NCBI RefSeq assembly: GCF_021654285.1
Contig: NZ_JAKFZS010000009.1
Coordinates: 124,001-188,000, forward strand
Origin: Pseudoalteromonas luteoviolacea
Lineage (GTDB): Bacteria; Pseudomonadota; Gammaproteobacteria; Enterobacterales; Alteromonadaceae
DNA: 64,000 bases
Reading direction: 5' to 3'
The position numbers and the translations under genes are program-made. Below, one piece after another: positions 47,725-55,904 of this stretch. The notes beneath the pieces are model-generated. The model was not told where the DNA came from. It saw only the letters and a list, made by a program, of their open reading frames with translations, and searched no databases. Numbering within the stretch: the first letter of the stretch is position 1; the number at the start of each line of letters is the position of its first letter.

Positions 47725-49616
47725 TGAATAAAAATGAGGAGTTATTTGACAAAATATTTTTTCTCCTAAAGCGAGAAAGAAAAATAAAAAATACGACCCA
47801 TGCTGTGGAGCTTCTTTCAACTTTTGTTTATTTGAAATTCCTCCAAATAAACTTGCTTGAAAAAGGTGAGGGGTTCGGTTTTTACTTTAGAGATAAAGCC
47901 GAATTCAAATCGTTATGTCATCATATTATATATAATTCAGATATCGATAAGAATGCTTGTAATTCTAATTATAATGTAAAAGATTTCCTAGCTAATGTTG
48001 TGGATAACTTTATATTGAATGTAAATAATGAACATTTGATTTATTGTCTTTCTTATTTTTTTATTGGTGTGAAAAGTATTCCTGAGCTGAGAGAGTTTAG
48101 GTGGCGATATAATAAACATATTGAAAAAATGGTGCTTGAATCTTCACAGTCGGGTGAATTTTATACACCTAAAGTTATTGCGGAAGTATTAGTATCTTAT
48201 CTAAAACCAAATGTTCATGATAAAGTCTACGACCCAGCATGTGGTACATCGGGTTTCTTAGTAGAAGTTGCTAAGTTCCTTGAAGCAGGTGATAACTTTA
48301 GTTCAAGGCCTTATATGCTTAACGGCAGCGACATATCATTCTTTGCTTTTATCGTTTCTAAAGCAAACTTAATTCTAAATAGTAACGTTGAGTCAGATAT
48401 TACAATTGGTGATTCTTTAGTCGCGCTGGATAGTATTTATAAAGACAATTACGACATTATTTTAACTAACCCCCCATTTGGGAAAAGTAATAGCAGAGAG
48501 TTCCAAGGGAATGACAAAGAACATTTTATAGACTATCGATTTCTCCGGTTAGTTATGAGTGCTCTTAAGTTGGATGGCCGAGCAGCTGTAATATTACCTG
48601 AGCGTTTTTTTTTCGACTCTAGCTCACAATCCCAGCACCTGAAAGAAGAGTTATTTAATAGGTTTTGTGTTGATTGTGTATTGTCATTACCATCAGGAGT
48701 AATGCTTCCTTATACTGGCATAAAACTAGTTGTAATCTTTTTCTCTAAACGAACACCTAGCAGCAAAGTTTGGTTTTATAAATTGACAAAAAAGGAAAAG
48801 CTAACAAAAAGCAAAAAGTTAAAGTTTAGTGATTTTGATGACTTTTTTGAAAAAGAGCAGTGTAAATTGGAATCAGAGAACTCATGGAATATTGATATAG
48901 ATGAACTTGACTTGAATTTCAATGTTTTTGATAAAGCTGAAAACCAGATTACATATAGTGACTTCAGCTCATTTTCCAGTTCCCTAGTTGAACTGAGTAA
49001 AGTAGGGAACGAAATCAGAAATACGATACATTCTATAAATGAAAGAGTTCATAACATCCAGAGTAATGTAGCTGAGACTATCGATACATATAAATTTCCA
49101 AAAGTAAAATTAGGGCAATTAGTTACATCACTGAAGACTGTATCACTATCGAAAGAAAAACTTTTAGATAAAGGTAAGTATCCAGTTTATGGTGGCAACG
49201 GAATTATTGGCTACTATGATGAATATATCCATTCTGGAGAGTTTATCTTGGTAGGTAGAGTGGGAGCATTGTGTGGCAATGTTCATTATGTTAAAGGTTG
49301 TATTTCCGTTACTAATAATTCAATGATCCTGAAATGCATTGAGACTGAGAGGGTGCATCCACCATATTTAGCAAGGTTGTTATCAAACCTTAATTTGAGA
49401 GGTCTTGCGTCAGGTACTGCTCAACCTCATCTTACAGTTTCTAAGATTAAGAATATAGAAATAAAGCTCCCACCAATAACTGAACAAATAAAAATTGAAG
49501 ATTTGCTTTCTATGCTCGACCAAGAGCTTGAGCAACATGATTTGTTAATAGAGCAATTGAGTAATAAGAGTGAATACTTGAAAAATAGTTTGAACCTGCA
49601 TCTGCTTCAAATATAA
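47724..49616 (+). CDS. Methyltransferase-specificity (M-S) fusion protein
   Basis: 630 residues. HsdM-like N6-adenine methyltransferase (about 1-400): SGEFYTPKVIAEVL, AdoMet motif DPACGTSGFL with Asp170, catalytic NPPF with Asn249. Then a coiled linker (about 410-450) and a single HsdS-like target-recognition domain (about 455-610; YPVYGGNGIIGYYDEY, SGTAQPHLT, KLPPITEQIKIEDLL). With only one TRD it may dimerise to read a bipartite site. No HsdR is present; the ATPase-TOPRIM partner immediately upstream could supply restriction. Codon and base use look more AT-rich than R-M system 2. Confidence 0.88.
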   Translation: MNKNEELFDKIFFLLKRERKIKNTTHAVELLSTFVYLKFLQINLLEKGEGFGFYFRDKAEFKSLCHHIIYNSDIDKNACNSNYNVKDFLANVVDNFILNVNNEHLIYCLSYFFIGVKSIPELREFRWRYNKHIEKMVLESSQSGEFYTPKVIAEVLVSYLKPNVHDKVYDPACGTSGFLVEVAKFLEAGDNFSSRPYMLNGSDISFFAFIVSKANLILNSNVESDITIGDSLVALDSIYKDNYDIILTNPPFGKSNSREFQGNDKEHFIDYRFLRLVMSALKLDGRAAVILPERFFFDSSSQSQHLKEELFNRFCVDCVLSLPSGVMLPYTGIKLVVIFFSKRTPSSKVWFYKLTKKEKLTKSKKLKFSDFDDFFEKEQCKLESENSWNIDIDELDLNFNVFDKAENQITYSDFSSFSSSLVELSKVGNEIRNTIHSINERVHNIQSNVAETIDTYKFPKVKLGQLVTSLKTVSLSKEKLLDKGKYPVYGGNGIIGYYDEYIHSGEFILVGRVGALCGNVHYVKGCISVTNNSMILKCIETERVHPPYLARLLSNLNLRGLASGTAQPHLTVSKIKNIEIKLPPITEQIKIEDLLSMLDQELEQHDLLIEQLSNKSEYLKNSLNLHLLQI

Positions 49617-49689
49617 AGCCTTTAATGGTTTAAGGTAACTGTCATTTTATCAATGTTTATGATGCAAGTTTTACGTGTGTATATCATGA

Positions 49690-49962
49690 TGGAGGCATAG
49701 CCTTATAACCAGACATAATTATTATGGTGGAGAAATATTCAAAAGCGGTTATATCTATCAACTCTATACCTATTTAAGGTCACAAGAGTGTACCAGTGAT
49801 CCTTTATCTTTGACCTCATCGGGCATGCTGTTACACCCTTCGATTGGTGAACATTATGATGAAATTGTTAGCATACAGGGGCATGATATACGGTTTTGCA
49901 CGGTTGATTTGACTGAGTCAGCCTCTGAAATAAATCGTCGGCTGCTTGGGTTGTTGGGGTAG
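49690..49962 (+). pseudogene. McrC C-terminal remnant
   Basis: An open frame without a start codon, preceded by an in-frame stop. It reads YYGGEIFKSGYIYQLYTYLR, then GMLLHPSIGEHYDE, then IRFCTVDLT up to a TAG. This matches the end of McrC-type proteins (GNLYQLxAYL, LLYP, DL motifs). Only about 90 of the usual 350 codons remain, and no mcrB is next to it, so it is the relic of a lost McrBC system. The 407-base stretch 49617-50023 holds nothing else. Confidence 0.7.
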
Positions 49963-50023
49963 TTTGTAATTAGTCTTGCAAGGAAGAGCGTAAGGAAATG
50001 ACATTGAACAGGGGAGTAGATGT

Positions 50024-50944
50024 ATGGATTGGTTATCTGGCACAGATTCGTTTGTCAGCATTATTGCGGGAGCAATGGCTATTTATGCGGCATTTCATCA
50101 CTGGCGTAAAAAGAAAAGCGCGCTGAATCAAAAAGTAGAAAAGAACATATGCCCAGCACAACGGTTTTTAGACTTATTTGAGGCGCATGGCGTTGCAAAA
50201 AGCCAAATACCGGCATTTTTTGGTAGAGGCCTAACAATATCTGACTGCTCGTCACCGACAAAATTGCTGGAAAAGCTTACCGATGAATTGTTGAAAGACG
50301 CAGCAAACTTGTTTGCAGTCAATATAGATTGGCTTTATGGCACAACTGATGAGGTGTTTAAGATACACCAGTTCTATAAGCACCCAGAGTACTGTAAAGG
50401 CTTTGTCGAGGCATTGAAAAGTAAGGGCTGTCACCTTACTTGCTATGCGTTGTGGCCAAATAAAAATCTTACGTTCACAGATTCCAAGTCAGCAATCGTG
50501 ATGATGGAAGAGGTAGGTTGTATAAATGAGCGGCCAATTCATCGGCTGCATATCTTGGGTGGCTGGGTTCACAGCTACTGGAAATGCCGTGGTTATTATG
50601 CGGCTTGCACCTCAATCATAATGAATAATGATATTAGGGTGTTTGGCAAAACAATTGAAGTTGAGCTCCTTACTCATATAGCGAATGGAACGCGGCTACC
50701 TGCTTATAACTTTGACGATAGCTTATTCGATTTTACGTTAGGGGAGTCGTGGTTGGCTGATGATTTCATTGATAATCCTGAGTGCTACTTACAGGGCATA
50801 TCGCCCGAGACGGATAACTTTGGATTGCATGCTGCTACAGACCTGTGGCTGAACCTAGAAGAGCAGGGACACTTAATTGTCACAAAGTACTCAAACCCTG
50901 AGTATGTCAGAGTATTATTTCATAAGTTTGAAGTTAGAGAGTGA
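50024..50944 (+). CDS. Membrane-anchored protein with HTH-like region
   Basis: 306 residues. One N-terminal membrane helix (about 7-25, SFVSIIAGAMAIYAAF) followed by basic residues, then residues about 45-105 resembling a degenerate XRE/HTH region (FLDLFEAHGVAKSQIPAFFGR, ending AANLFAVNIDWLYGTTDE). The C-terminal 190 residues are not recognised and may sense a ligand. GGGGAG lies 8 bases upstream of the ATG. Last gene before ssrA, at the island edge. Confidence 0.55.
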   Translation: MDWLSGTDSFVSIIAGAMAIYAAFHHWRKKKSALNQKVEKNICPAQRFLDLFEAHGVAKSQIPAFFGRGLTISDCSSPTKLLEKLTDELLKDAANLFAVNIDWLYGTTDEVFKIHQFYKHPEYCKGFVEALKSKGCHLTCYALWPNKNLTFTDSKSAIVMMEEVGCINERPIHRLHILGGWVHSYWKCRGYYAACTSIIMNNDIRVFGKTIEVELLTHIANGTRLPAYNFDDSLFDFTLGESWLADDFIDNPECYLQGISPETDNFGLHAATDLWLNLEEQGHLIVTKYSNPEYVRVLFHKFEVRE

Positions 50945-51160
50945 CCTACGGTCAGTGATTGGTTGGATGCTGGCTTGGGTAAACGATAGGTAACGTTTAA
51001 ATGGAATATAAACCAGCAGACTTTTATAAGGCGTCGAGTTGTTTTATCTGAAACTGTAGCTGTCCTAACTTGAGCTTAATAAATGTGGTTTAGAAAGGTA
51101 CATATACGAGATCCCAAAGGCTGTTGTGGATGGAAATTGGACACTTTCCATTAGACACAA

Positions 51161-51198
51161 AAAAGCCAGTTAAAGAAGTTCTCTAACTGGCTGTTTTA
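51161..51198 (-). terminator. Terminator of ssrA
   Basis: On the minus strand the stem AGCCAGTTA/TAACTGGCT with a short loop is followed by six T, just downstream of the tmRNA CCA end. Confidence 0.85.
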
Positions 51199-51210
51199 TA
51201 ACACTTAATG

Positions 51211-51568
51211 TGGTGGAGCTGGGGGGATTTGAACCCCCGTCCAGAAAGCGTCGACCCTCGGTCCTACATGTTTAGTATCGTCTATTGGTTAACCTTTAAG
51301 TCTCGGACGAACACGATAAGTAAAGGCGAGGCCGCTTATATTTAGCCCTTCAACCCCGGCCAGGGTTTCCGTAGCGATCTTATGTAGGGTGACACTCCAA
51401 ATCCAGAACCACAAGCATTTCTTGGAGGAGTGCTAGCGGGCTTATTATGCCGCTAGAGCGTAGTTATCGTCGTTTGCGATTACTTTAAATGCGGCTTTTT
51501 TACGAGGCCAACCGCCCCTCGACATGCACCTCAGGCTTCATGAATCCTGTCGAATCCTAATCAGCCCC
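51211..51568 (-). ncRNA. ssrA: tmRNA (ssrA)
   Basis: About 358 bases. The 5' end GGGGCTGATTAGGATTCGAC and the 3' end CCAGCTCCACCA form the tRNA-like acceptor, with the T arm GGGTTCAAATCCCCCC-like sequence near the 3' end. The internal frame encodes the tag ANDDNYALAA followed by TAA TAA, within about 51431-51475. It rescues stalled ribosomes together with SmpB. The 3' end of ssrA is a frequent integration site, and the defence island begins on that side. Confidence 0.96.
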
Positions 51569-51588
51569 TGAAATCTTTCATTCAGTAC

Positions 51589-51617
51589 ATAACAGTTTAC
51601 TTTTAATGCTAAGTTAA
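51589..51617 (-). promoter_or_regulatory. Likely ssrA promoter
   Basis: On the minus strand TTAACT (51612-51617) and TGTTAT (51589-51594) are separated by 17 bases, 21 bases upstream of the mature tmRNA 5' end, leaving a short leader for processing. Confidence 0.35.
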
Positions 51618-51757
51618 GCTGTTATTTTCGGGCATTGTAGCCCTAATATATTGGCTTAGCAATAGTTTTTATGGCTTTTGTGTGACGCTTGCGGTTAGTT
51701 GCTGATTAACTAACCGCTTTGTTTGTAAAGTATCCTGAACTATGTCTGTTCATGCCA

Positions 51758-52414
51758 TTAATGTAATGCATGTTGTTTAAACCGACTATGCCAATCTACT
51801 TGGTTAAGTTGTGAAAGCTGCTCGTCGCTTAATATTTGTGCCAGTTGCTCGGTTTTAAGTTGGTTAAGGCGCTGCATTTGTTCGGTAAAGTCTGAAAATG
51901 AGGGGTAAGCGTCCGTATCAGCAATGACATAGGCGGCTTCTACAAAGTTGTCTCGTAAAATTGAGAATACTTGCTGTTGCTGGCTTTTGGTTAATACATT
52001 GTTTTTGGCTAAATGCTCGACCATCATGGTGGCTTTTTTGTCTGAGTCAGTGTGTAAAGTGGGTAAGTACTTTTCTTGCCACTGGGTTCTGCCTGCTAAA
52101 AACTCTTTTTCTACTCTGTCTTCATCTGAAAGTGTTGCTTGGTTTGTTTTTGGCTTTTGAATTTTAGTGATTTTTTGGTCAGTAAAAGCGTGTTGTGATT
52201 GCTCAAGTGTAAGTAGACGGTTTTGTATATCTGCCAGCTCTGCATCTAAACTTGATTCGGATGGGCTCTGCTTCTGTGATTTAAATGCTAACTGCGCCTC
52301 AAGGTTTGCGATCCGCTCGGAGAGGGCGGTTAACTCAAGCTGGGCTGCAATATTCGCGAGCAGCAAGATAAAAGTGAGTAGAATAAACAAATACTGGGTT
52401 TTGGTGTATGTCAT
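51758..52414 (-). CDS. Single-pass membrane protein with coiled coil
   Basis: 218 residues. One membrane helix (about 7-25), a coiled coil (about 28-80, LSERIANLEAQLAF), and a helical C-terminal half (SKQQQQVFSILRDNF, LKTEQLAQILSDEQLSQL). That second half recalls small heavy-metal-resistance/Spy-like helical domains, but this is weak. AGGAAG lies before the ATG. Function unknown. Confidence 0.6.
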   Translation of the reverse strand: MTYTKTQYLFILLTFILLLANIAAQLELTALSERIANLEAQLAFKSQKQSPSESSLDAELADIQNRLLTLEQSQHAFTDQKITKIQKPKTNQATLSDEDRVEKEFLAGRTQWQEKYLPTLHTDSDKKATMMVEHLAKNNVLTKSQQQQVFSILRDNFVEAAYVIADTDAYPSFSDFTEQMQRLNQLKTEQLAQILSDEQLSQLNQVDWHSRFKQHALH

Positions 52415-52464
52415 GTTTGCTTCCTAATAGGTATCAGCCCAATTGAGCTGATACCTGAATGGGG

Positions 52465-52962
52465 TTATTTACCGTAGCCTTCCTCTTTTTGATAAACGTA
52501 ACCGCCAGTTGAAGTTGCATTAAGCATTTCTACTACGTCGGCAGTATAAAAATGGTTAACTAGTTCACTGTGGTAGCCACGATAGATTGTTTTGGCTTGA
52601 GAGCGAGTGGTATAGCCCTCAGTACTTTCATATTCATAGCCTAAAGACTTGATATTCAGTGCTTCTAGGGTGTCAGACGTGTAAAAGTGATTACCCCCAG
52701 GGCCTGCATTGGGGTTGTGCATACGATAAAATGCTTTATCAGCATCGTTGTCATCATAGCTGACTAAAATGACAGCAGGACCTTGATAGGTAAAGCCACC
52801 CGAGCCTGTTGCATTGAGCATTTCAGTCACATTGGTTGTATAGAAGTGATTTCCATGTTTGTAGGCTCGATATAATGTTTTGTCAGCAGCGAGAGTCGAC
52901 AAGCTGGTTGTGGCTAACAGGGCGCTTAGTAATAAAGCAACTTTTTTGGTTTTTCTGTTCAT
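52465..52962 (-). CDS. Exported DUF5648-like repeat protein
   Basis: 165 residues. Signal peptide (about 1-26), then three copies of a motif like LYRAYKHGNHFYTTNVTEM (HFYT at about 40, 97 and 139), typical of DUF5648 secreted domains that fold as small propeller-like repeats. Start taken at 52962 because AGGA is 6 bases before it; an ATG two codons upstream directly abuts the Shine-Dalgarno. Confidence 0.75.
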   Translation of the reverse strand: MNRKTKKVALLLSALLATTSLSTLAADKTLYRAYKHGNHFYTTNVTEMLNATGSGGFTYQGPAVILVSYDDNDADKAFYRMHNPNAGPGGNHFYTSDTLEALNIKSLGYEYESTEGYTTRSQAKTIYRGYHSELVNHFYTADVVEMLNATSTGGYVYQKEEGYGK

Positions 52963-53179
52963 CTTCATTCCTTGTATTTATCTAATTAGGGGTCAAACCC
53001 AAAACGATAATAACATTTAAAATATATTTATTAATATTAAATTTACATTTGGGTGGGTGTTGGGTATTTAAGTCATTGAAGGGTCTAGAGGTTTTAAAGT
53101 GCTTTCATTCAGTATTCAGCTAAAATTAGGTATTAATTTTAATTGTCTAGCCTGCTATGAAAACCTTTGGAGCCCATAC

Positions 53180-54097
53180 ATGATAGAAAAAAGCCAGTTT
53201 GTAGGTTGTTTTAAGGGCCTTGCTATTGGTGATGCTTTGGCAGCTTCCTATGAAGGTGGGCCAATTGAGCGTCTGCTTTGGCGCTTTTTAGGTAGAACAA
53301 AAACAGGACAAAGAAGGTATACAGACGATACGCAAATGTCTATAGATATTGTCCAGTCTTTTTTAACCTGCAAGCACGTTGATCAAACACATTTGGCGCA
53401 AACTTTTGCCAATAGTTACCGATGGTCTCGCGGATATGGGCCCAGTGCAGCCAACTTGCTAAAAGGCATTAAAAATGGTGGATCATGGGAGCAGCTAAAT
53501 CGGAAAAAGTTTGCAGAAGGCTCTATGGGTAATGGTGCTGCAATGCGAGCGCCAATAGTCGCTTTGTGTAGTTTAAGTTGTGATGACGGACTTGTGGATT
53601 ATGTCTCTAAGAGCGCTGAGATCACCCATGCTCACCCTCAAGCCATAGAGGGGGCACAGCTTATTGCACACGCAACACGCTTAGCATTGATAGGTGTAGA
53701 AAATGTTGGCATTTTGCAGACCCTATGTGCCAGTGCGGTAACACCGATTTATAAGCTAAAACTCAGTAAATGCCTTGAGTTTGTTGTCAATGGCAAAGCA
53801 CAGCCAGCCCAAGTGATAAAGGCCGAACTTGGCAATGGTATGCTTGCAAGCGAGTCTTGCATTACTGCGCTGTACTTCGCGTTTATGTATAGGCGCTTGG
53901 CATTTTCTGAAATGCTGCAAGCGATTTGTGATTTAGGGGGGGATGCCGACACAATTGCAGCAATGGCGGGAGCAATATGGGGGGCCTGTAATGGTGGTTT
54001 GTCATTGATTGAATACGACAATCAAATTGAAGATTTAGCCACAATAGAACAGTTAGCAAGCAGTATTTATTTTCGTTATCAAGAGATGGCACAGTGA
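53180..54097 (+). CDS. ADP-ribosylglycohydrolase family protein
   Basis: 305 residues. DraG-type all-helical hydrolase that removes ADP-ribose from proteins or other acceptors using two Mg ions. Metal-binding signatures are present: GDALAASYEG near 15, TDDTQMS near 50, and GGDADTIAAMAGAIWGA near 265. ATG 53180 has GGAG 7 bases upstream; an in-frame GTG at 53099 would add 27 residues that do not fit the family. Stands alone. Confidence 0.9.
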   Translation: MIEKSQFVGCFKGLAIGDALAASYEGGPIERLLWRFLGRTKTGQRRYTDDTQMSIDIVQSFLTCKHVDQTHLAQTFANSYRWSRGYGPSAANLLKGIKNGGSWEQLNRKKFAEGSMGNGAAMRAPIVALCSLSCDDGLVDYVSKSAEITHAHPQAIEGAQLIAHATRLALIGVENVGILQTLCASAVTPIYKLKLSKCLEFVVNGKAQPAQVIKAELGNGMLASESCITALYFAFMYRRLAFSEMLQAICDLGGDADTIAAMAGAIWGACNGGLSLIEYDNQIEDLATIEQLASSIYFRYQEMAQ

Positions 54098-54411
54098 GTA
54101 GACTACTGTGTCTTAAAGTCGCTTAATAATAATCCATCAATCATATTATTGATTTCATACCCATTGAATTTTTGCTTTAGATATATTCCATTCTATTTAG
54201 TTATGTTGTTTTATTACCTTGTGCAATCTTGCTTAATATATGAGCTTTAATGTGTATTTTTAACTGATTTATTTAAAAAGTACAGTTTTTTACACATAAC
54301 AAGATTAATTAATGTTACTGTACGCGCCCTGTTTCAAGTTAGCACGATGGCTCAGCCATTGTTTGAAACATACTTGATTCAGGATTTAGCAATATTACAC
54401 TTGGGATTAAT
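54098..54411. other. Intergenic with hairpin upstream of bor-like gene
   Basis: 314 bases. At 54331-54369 the arms GTTTCAA/TTGAAAC enclose an inner palindrome ATGGCTCAGCCAT. It lies 43 bases before the Bor-like lipoprotein start and could be a 5'-UTR structure. Nothing else seen. Confidence 0.4.
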
Positions 54412-54705
54412 ATGAAAACTAAAGTTATGGGCGCTATTTTTGCAGCGTCACTTTTATCGGGCTGTGCAGCACAAACATTTAACGTCAATGGTTCTACAGG
54501 TGCTAAGCCAACGGTTCAAAAGACGCAAGTGTTTTTTATCAGTGGTTTAGGGCAAGAGCAAGTCATCGATGCCGCTGCTGTATGTAATGGCGCTGAAAAT
54601 GTGATTAAAGTGGAAGCTCAACATACGTTTTTAAATGGCCTAGCGAGTGTGATCTCATTTGGTCTTTTTACACCGCGTGATGCAAAGGTGTATTGTAAAG
54701 CTTAA
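54412..54705 (+). CDS. Bor-family lipoprotein
   Basis: 97 residues. Lipobox LLSGC (Cys at about 18), and the Bor signature throughout: FFISGLGQEQVIDAAAVCNGAENV and FLNGLASVISFGLFTPRDAKVYC. Family members are outer-membrane lipoproteins named after phage lambda Bor (serum resistance); in marine bacteria the function is unknown. Followed by a good terminator. Confidence 0.9.
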   Translation: MKTKVMGAIFAASLLSGCAAQTFNVNGSTGAKPTVQKTQVFFISGLGQEQVIDAAAVCNGAENVIKVEAQHTFLNGLASVISFGLFTPRDAKVYCKA

Positions 54706-54740
54706 GCTCTTTACTTTAGTGAGTGAGCACTTTTGTTTAT

Positions 54741-54764
54741 AAGAGCCTTATGGCTCTTTTTTTA
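54741..54764 (+). terminator. Intrinsic terminator after bor-like gene
   Basis: A 6-bp stem AGAGCC/GGCTCT with a TTAT loop followed by seven T. Confidence 0.85.
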
Positions 54765-54903
54765 TTTGCATATTTAATCGTAAGTTAATTAATTTATAGA
54801 CAGAATCTACTTTTAATTGCTAAAAGCATTACAATTGGTTTTTTAACTCGTTTTGATATTTAGAGTGAGTACTAATTACACTCTTTTAAAGCAGGGAATG
54901 TGT

Positions 54904-55281
54904 ATGAATTATTGGGTTTTTGCAGCAGGTATATTGGCGTTATTGACAGCGATGATACATATTATTGCAGGTCAATTAGATCCGATCAGGCCATTTTTAA
55001 AATCTAAGTTAGACAAAGTCGTAAAAGCGACCTTATTGGCTTGTTGGCATATGATATCTTTATTACTACTTGTAAGTGCTGCATTTTTAATTTTTGCAGG
55101 TTGGCAAATGCAGCCTGATTTGCAGCTATTTGTTCAAGTCGTGGCATCCTTATATATTAGTTTCTCCATTATATTTATCACAGTTGGAGGTTGTTTCTTT
55201 AAATTTAAAGCTATGTTGAAATTGCCGCAGTGGACACTCCTTTTGCCTGTTGGCTGCTTAGCGTTCTATGGCACCTATTAA
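54904..55281 (+). CDS. Small four-helix membrane protein
   Basis: 125 residues with four hydrophobic helices (about 4-23, 45-68, 75-95, 105-122). Start set at 54904 because AGGGA lies 6 bases upstream; ORF extension to 54853 lacks a ribosome binding site. Single protein of unknown function, convergent with the RiPP precursor gene. Confidence 0.65.
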   Translation: MNYWVFAAGILALLTAMIHIIAGQLDPIRPFLKSKLDKVVKATLLACWHMISLLLLVSAAFLIFAGWQMQPDLQLFVQVVASLYISFSIIFITVGGCFFKFKAMLKLPQWTLLLPVGCLAFYGTY

Positions 55282-55298
55282 TTTCTAAATACATGATA

Positions 55299-55327
55299 AA
55301 AAAGCCACGATAACGCAGTGGCTTTAG
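55299..55327 (-). terminator. Terminator between convergent genes
   Basis: Stem AAGCCAC (55302-55308) with GTGGCTT (55318-55324); on the minus strand it is followed by a six-T run and serves the RiPP precursor gene. Confidence 0.7.
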
Positions 55328-55342
55328 CAGCTTTCTAGACGA

Positions 55343-55519
55343 TTATTGGCAATAACGGCTGTAACAAGTACCTTGCGAGCAACACGCTAATGTATTGCCA
55401 AAGCAATTAGTCCTGCCTGTATTACAACCACCTGCAACATCCGGAGTTTGCGCGTTAGGTAATTCTTGTGTGTTTTTACTCAGGTCTTTAATGCGTTTTT
55501 TATCAAGTGTTAGTTTCAT
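55343..55519 (-). CDS. RiPP (class I lanthipeptide-type) precursor peptide
   Basis: 58 residues. The leader starts MKLTLDKKRIKDLSKN and contains LPNAQTPDVAGG, the cleavage-type GG ending found in lanthipeptide-like precursors of this group. The core is 22 residues with six Cys plus Ser and Thr (CNTGRTNCFGN, ACCSQGTCYSRYC), suited to thioether or disulfide cross-links. AAGGAAG precedes the ATG. No dehydratase, cyclase or dedicated exporter lies next to it, so modification must come from elsewhere, or the Cys form disulfides. Confidence 0.75.
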   Translation of the reverse strand: MKLTLDKKRIKDLSKNTQELPNAQTPDVAGGCNTGRTNCFGNTLACCSQGTCYSRYCQ

Positions 55520-55904
55520 AATGCTTCCTTTTATCTTATCCAATCTTGTTGAGGGTGTTTTTACTTTTTGTACACTTGTGTACAAAAAGTAAATTTGAGC
55601 ATATGTGTAAAATCTCAATATCCCTAATGAAAATTTATCATGTTGTTTAGATTAATTACTTTAAATTTCTCAATTGCTTACCTGTGTCATGGCTTGTTGT
55701 TACCTCTCTTAAAAAAATCGATTTACCTAAAAAAGGTTCATGTTGTGTTTATTTCTATTGTTGCATTATGAGAAAATAAAAGTGCTTATGGCCACATGCT
55801 GAAGTTTTGAGACGTAACGACACTTATTAGATACTTTTTACAACATTTACCTGATAAGTCTCTTGTACTTAGTAGTGGCTTTGTTTTAATCAATAAGGAA
55901 GAAT
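55520..55904. other. Divergent intergenic region
   Basis: 385 AT-rich bases between the RiPP precursor and the TonB-domain gene. No ORF or RNA supported. Confidence 0.5.

Noticed and set aside
47724-49616. Ordinary type I hsdM followed by hsdS
   Set aside because: One continuous frame joins methyltransferase and a single recognition domain, and no hsdR follows, so it is not a standard third type I system.
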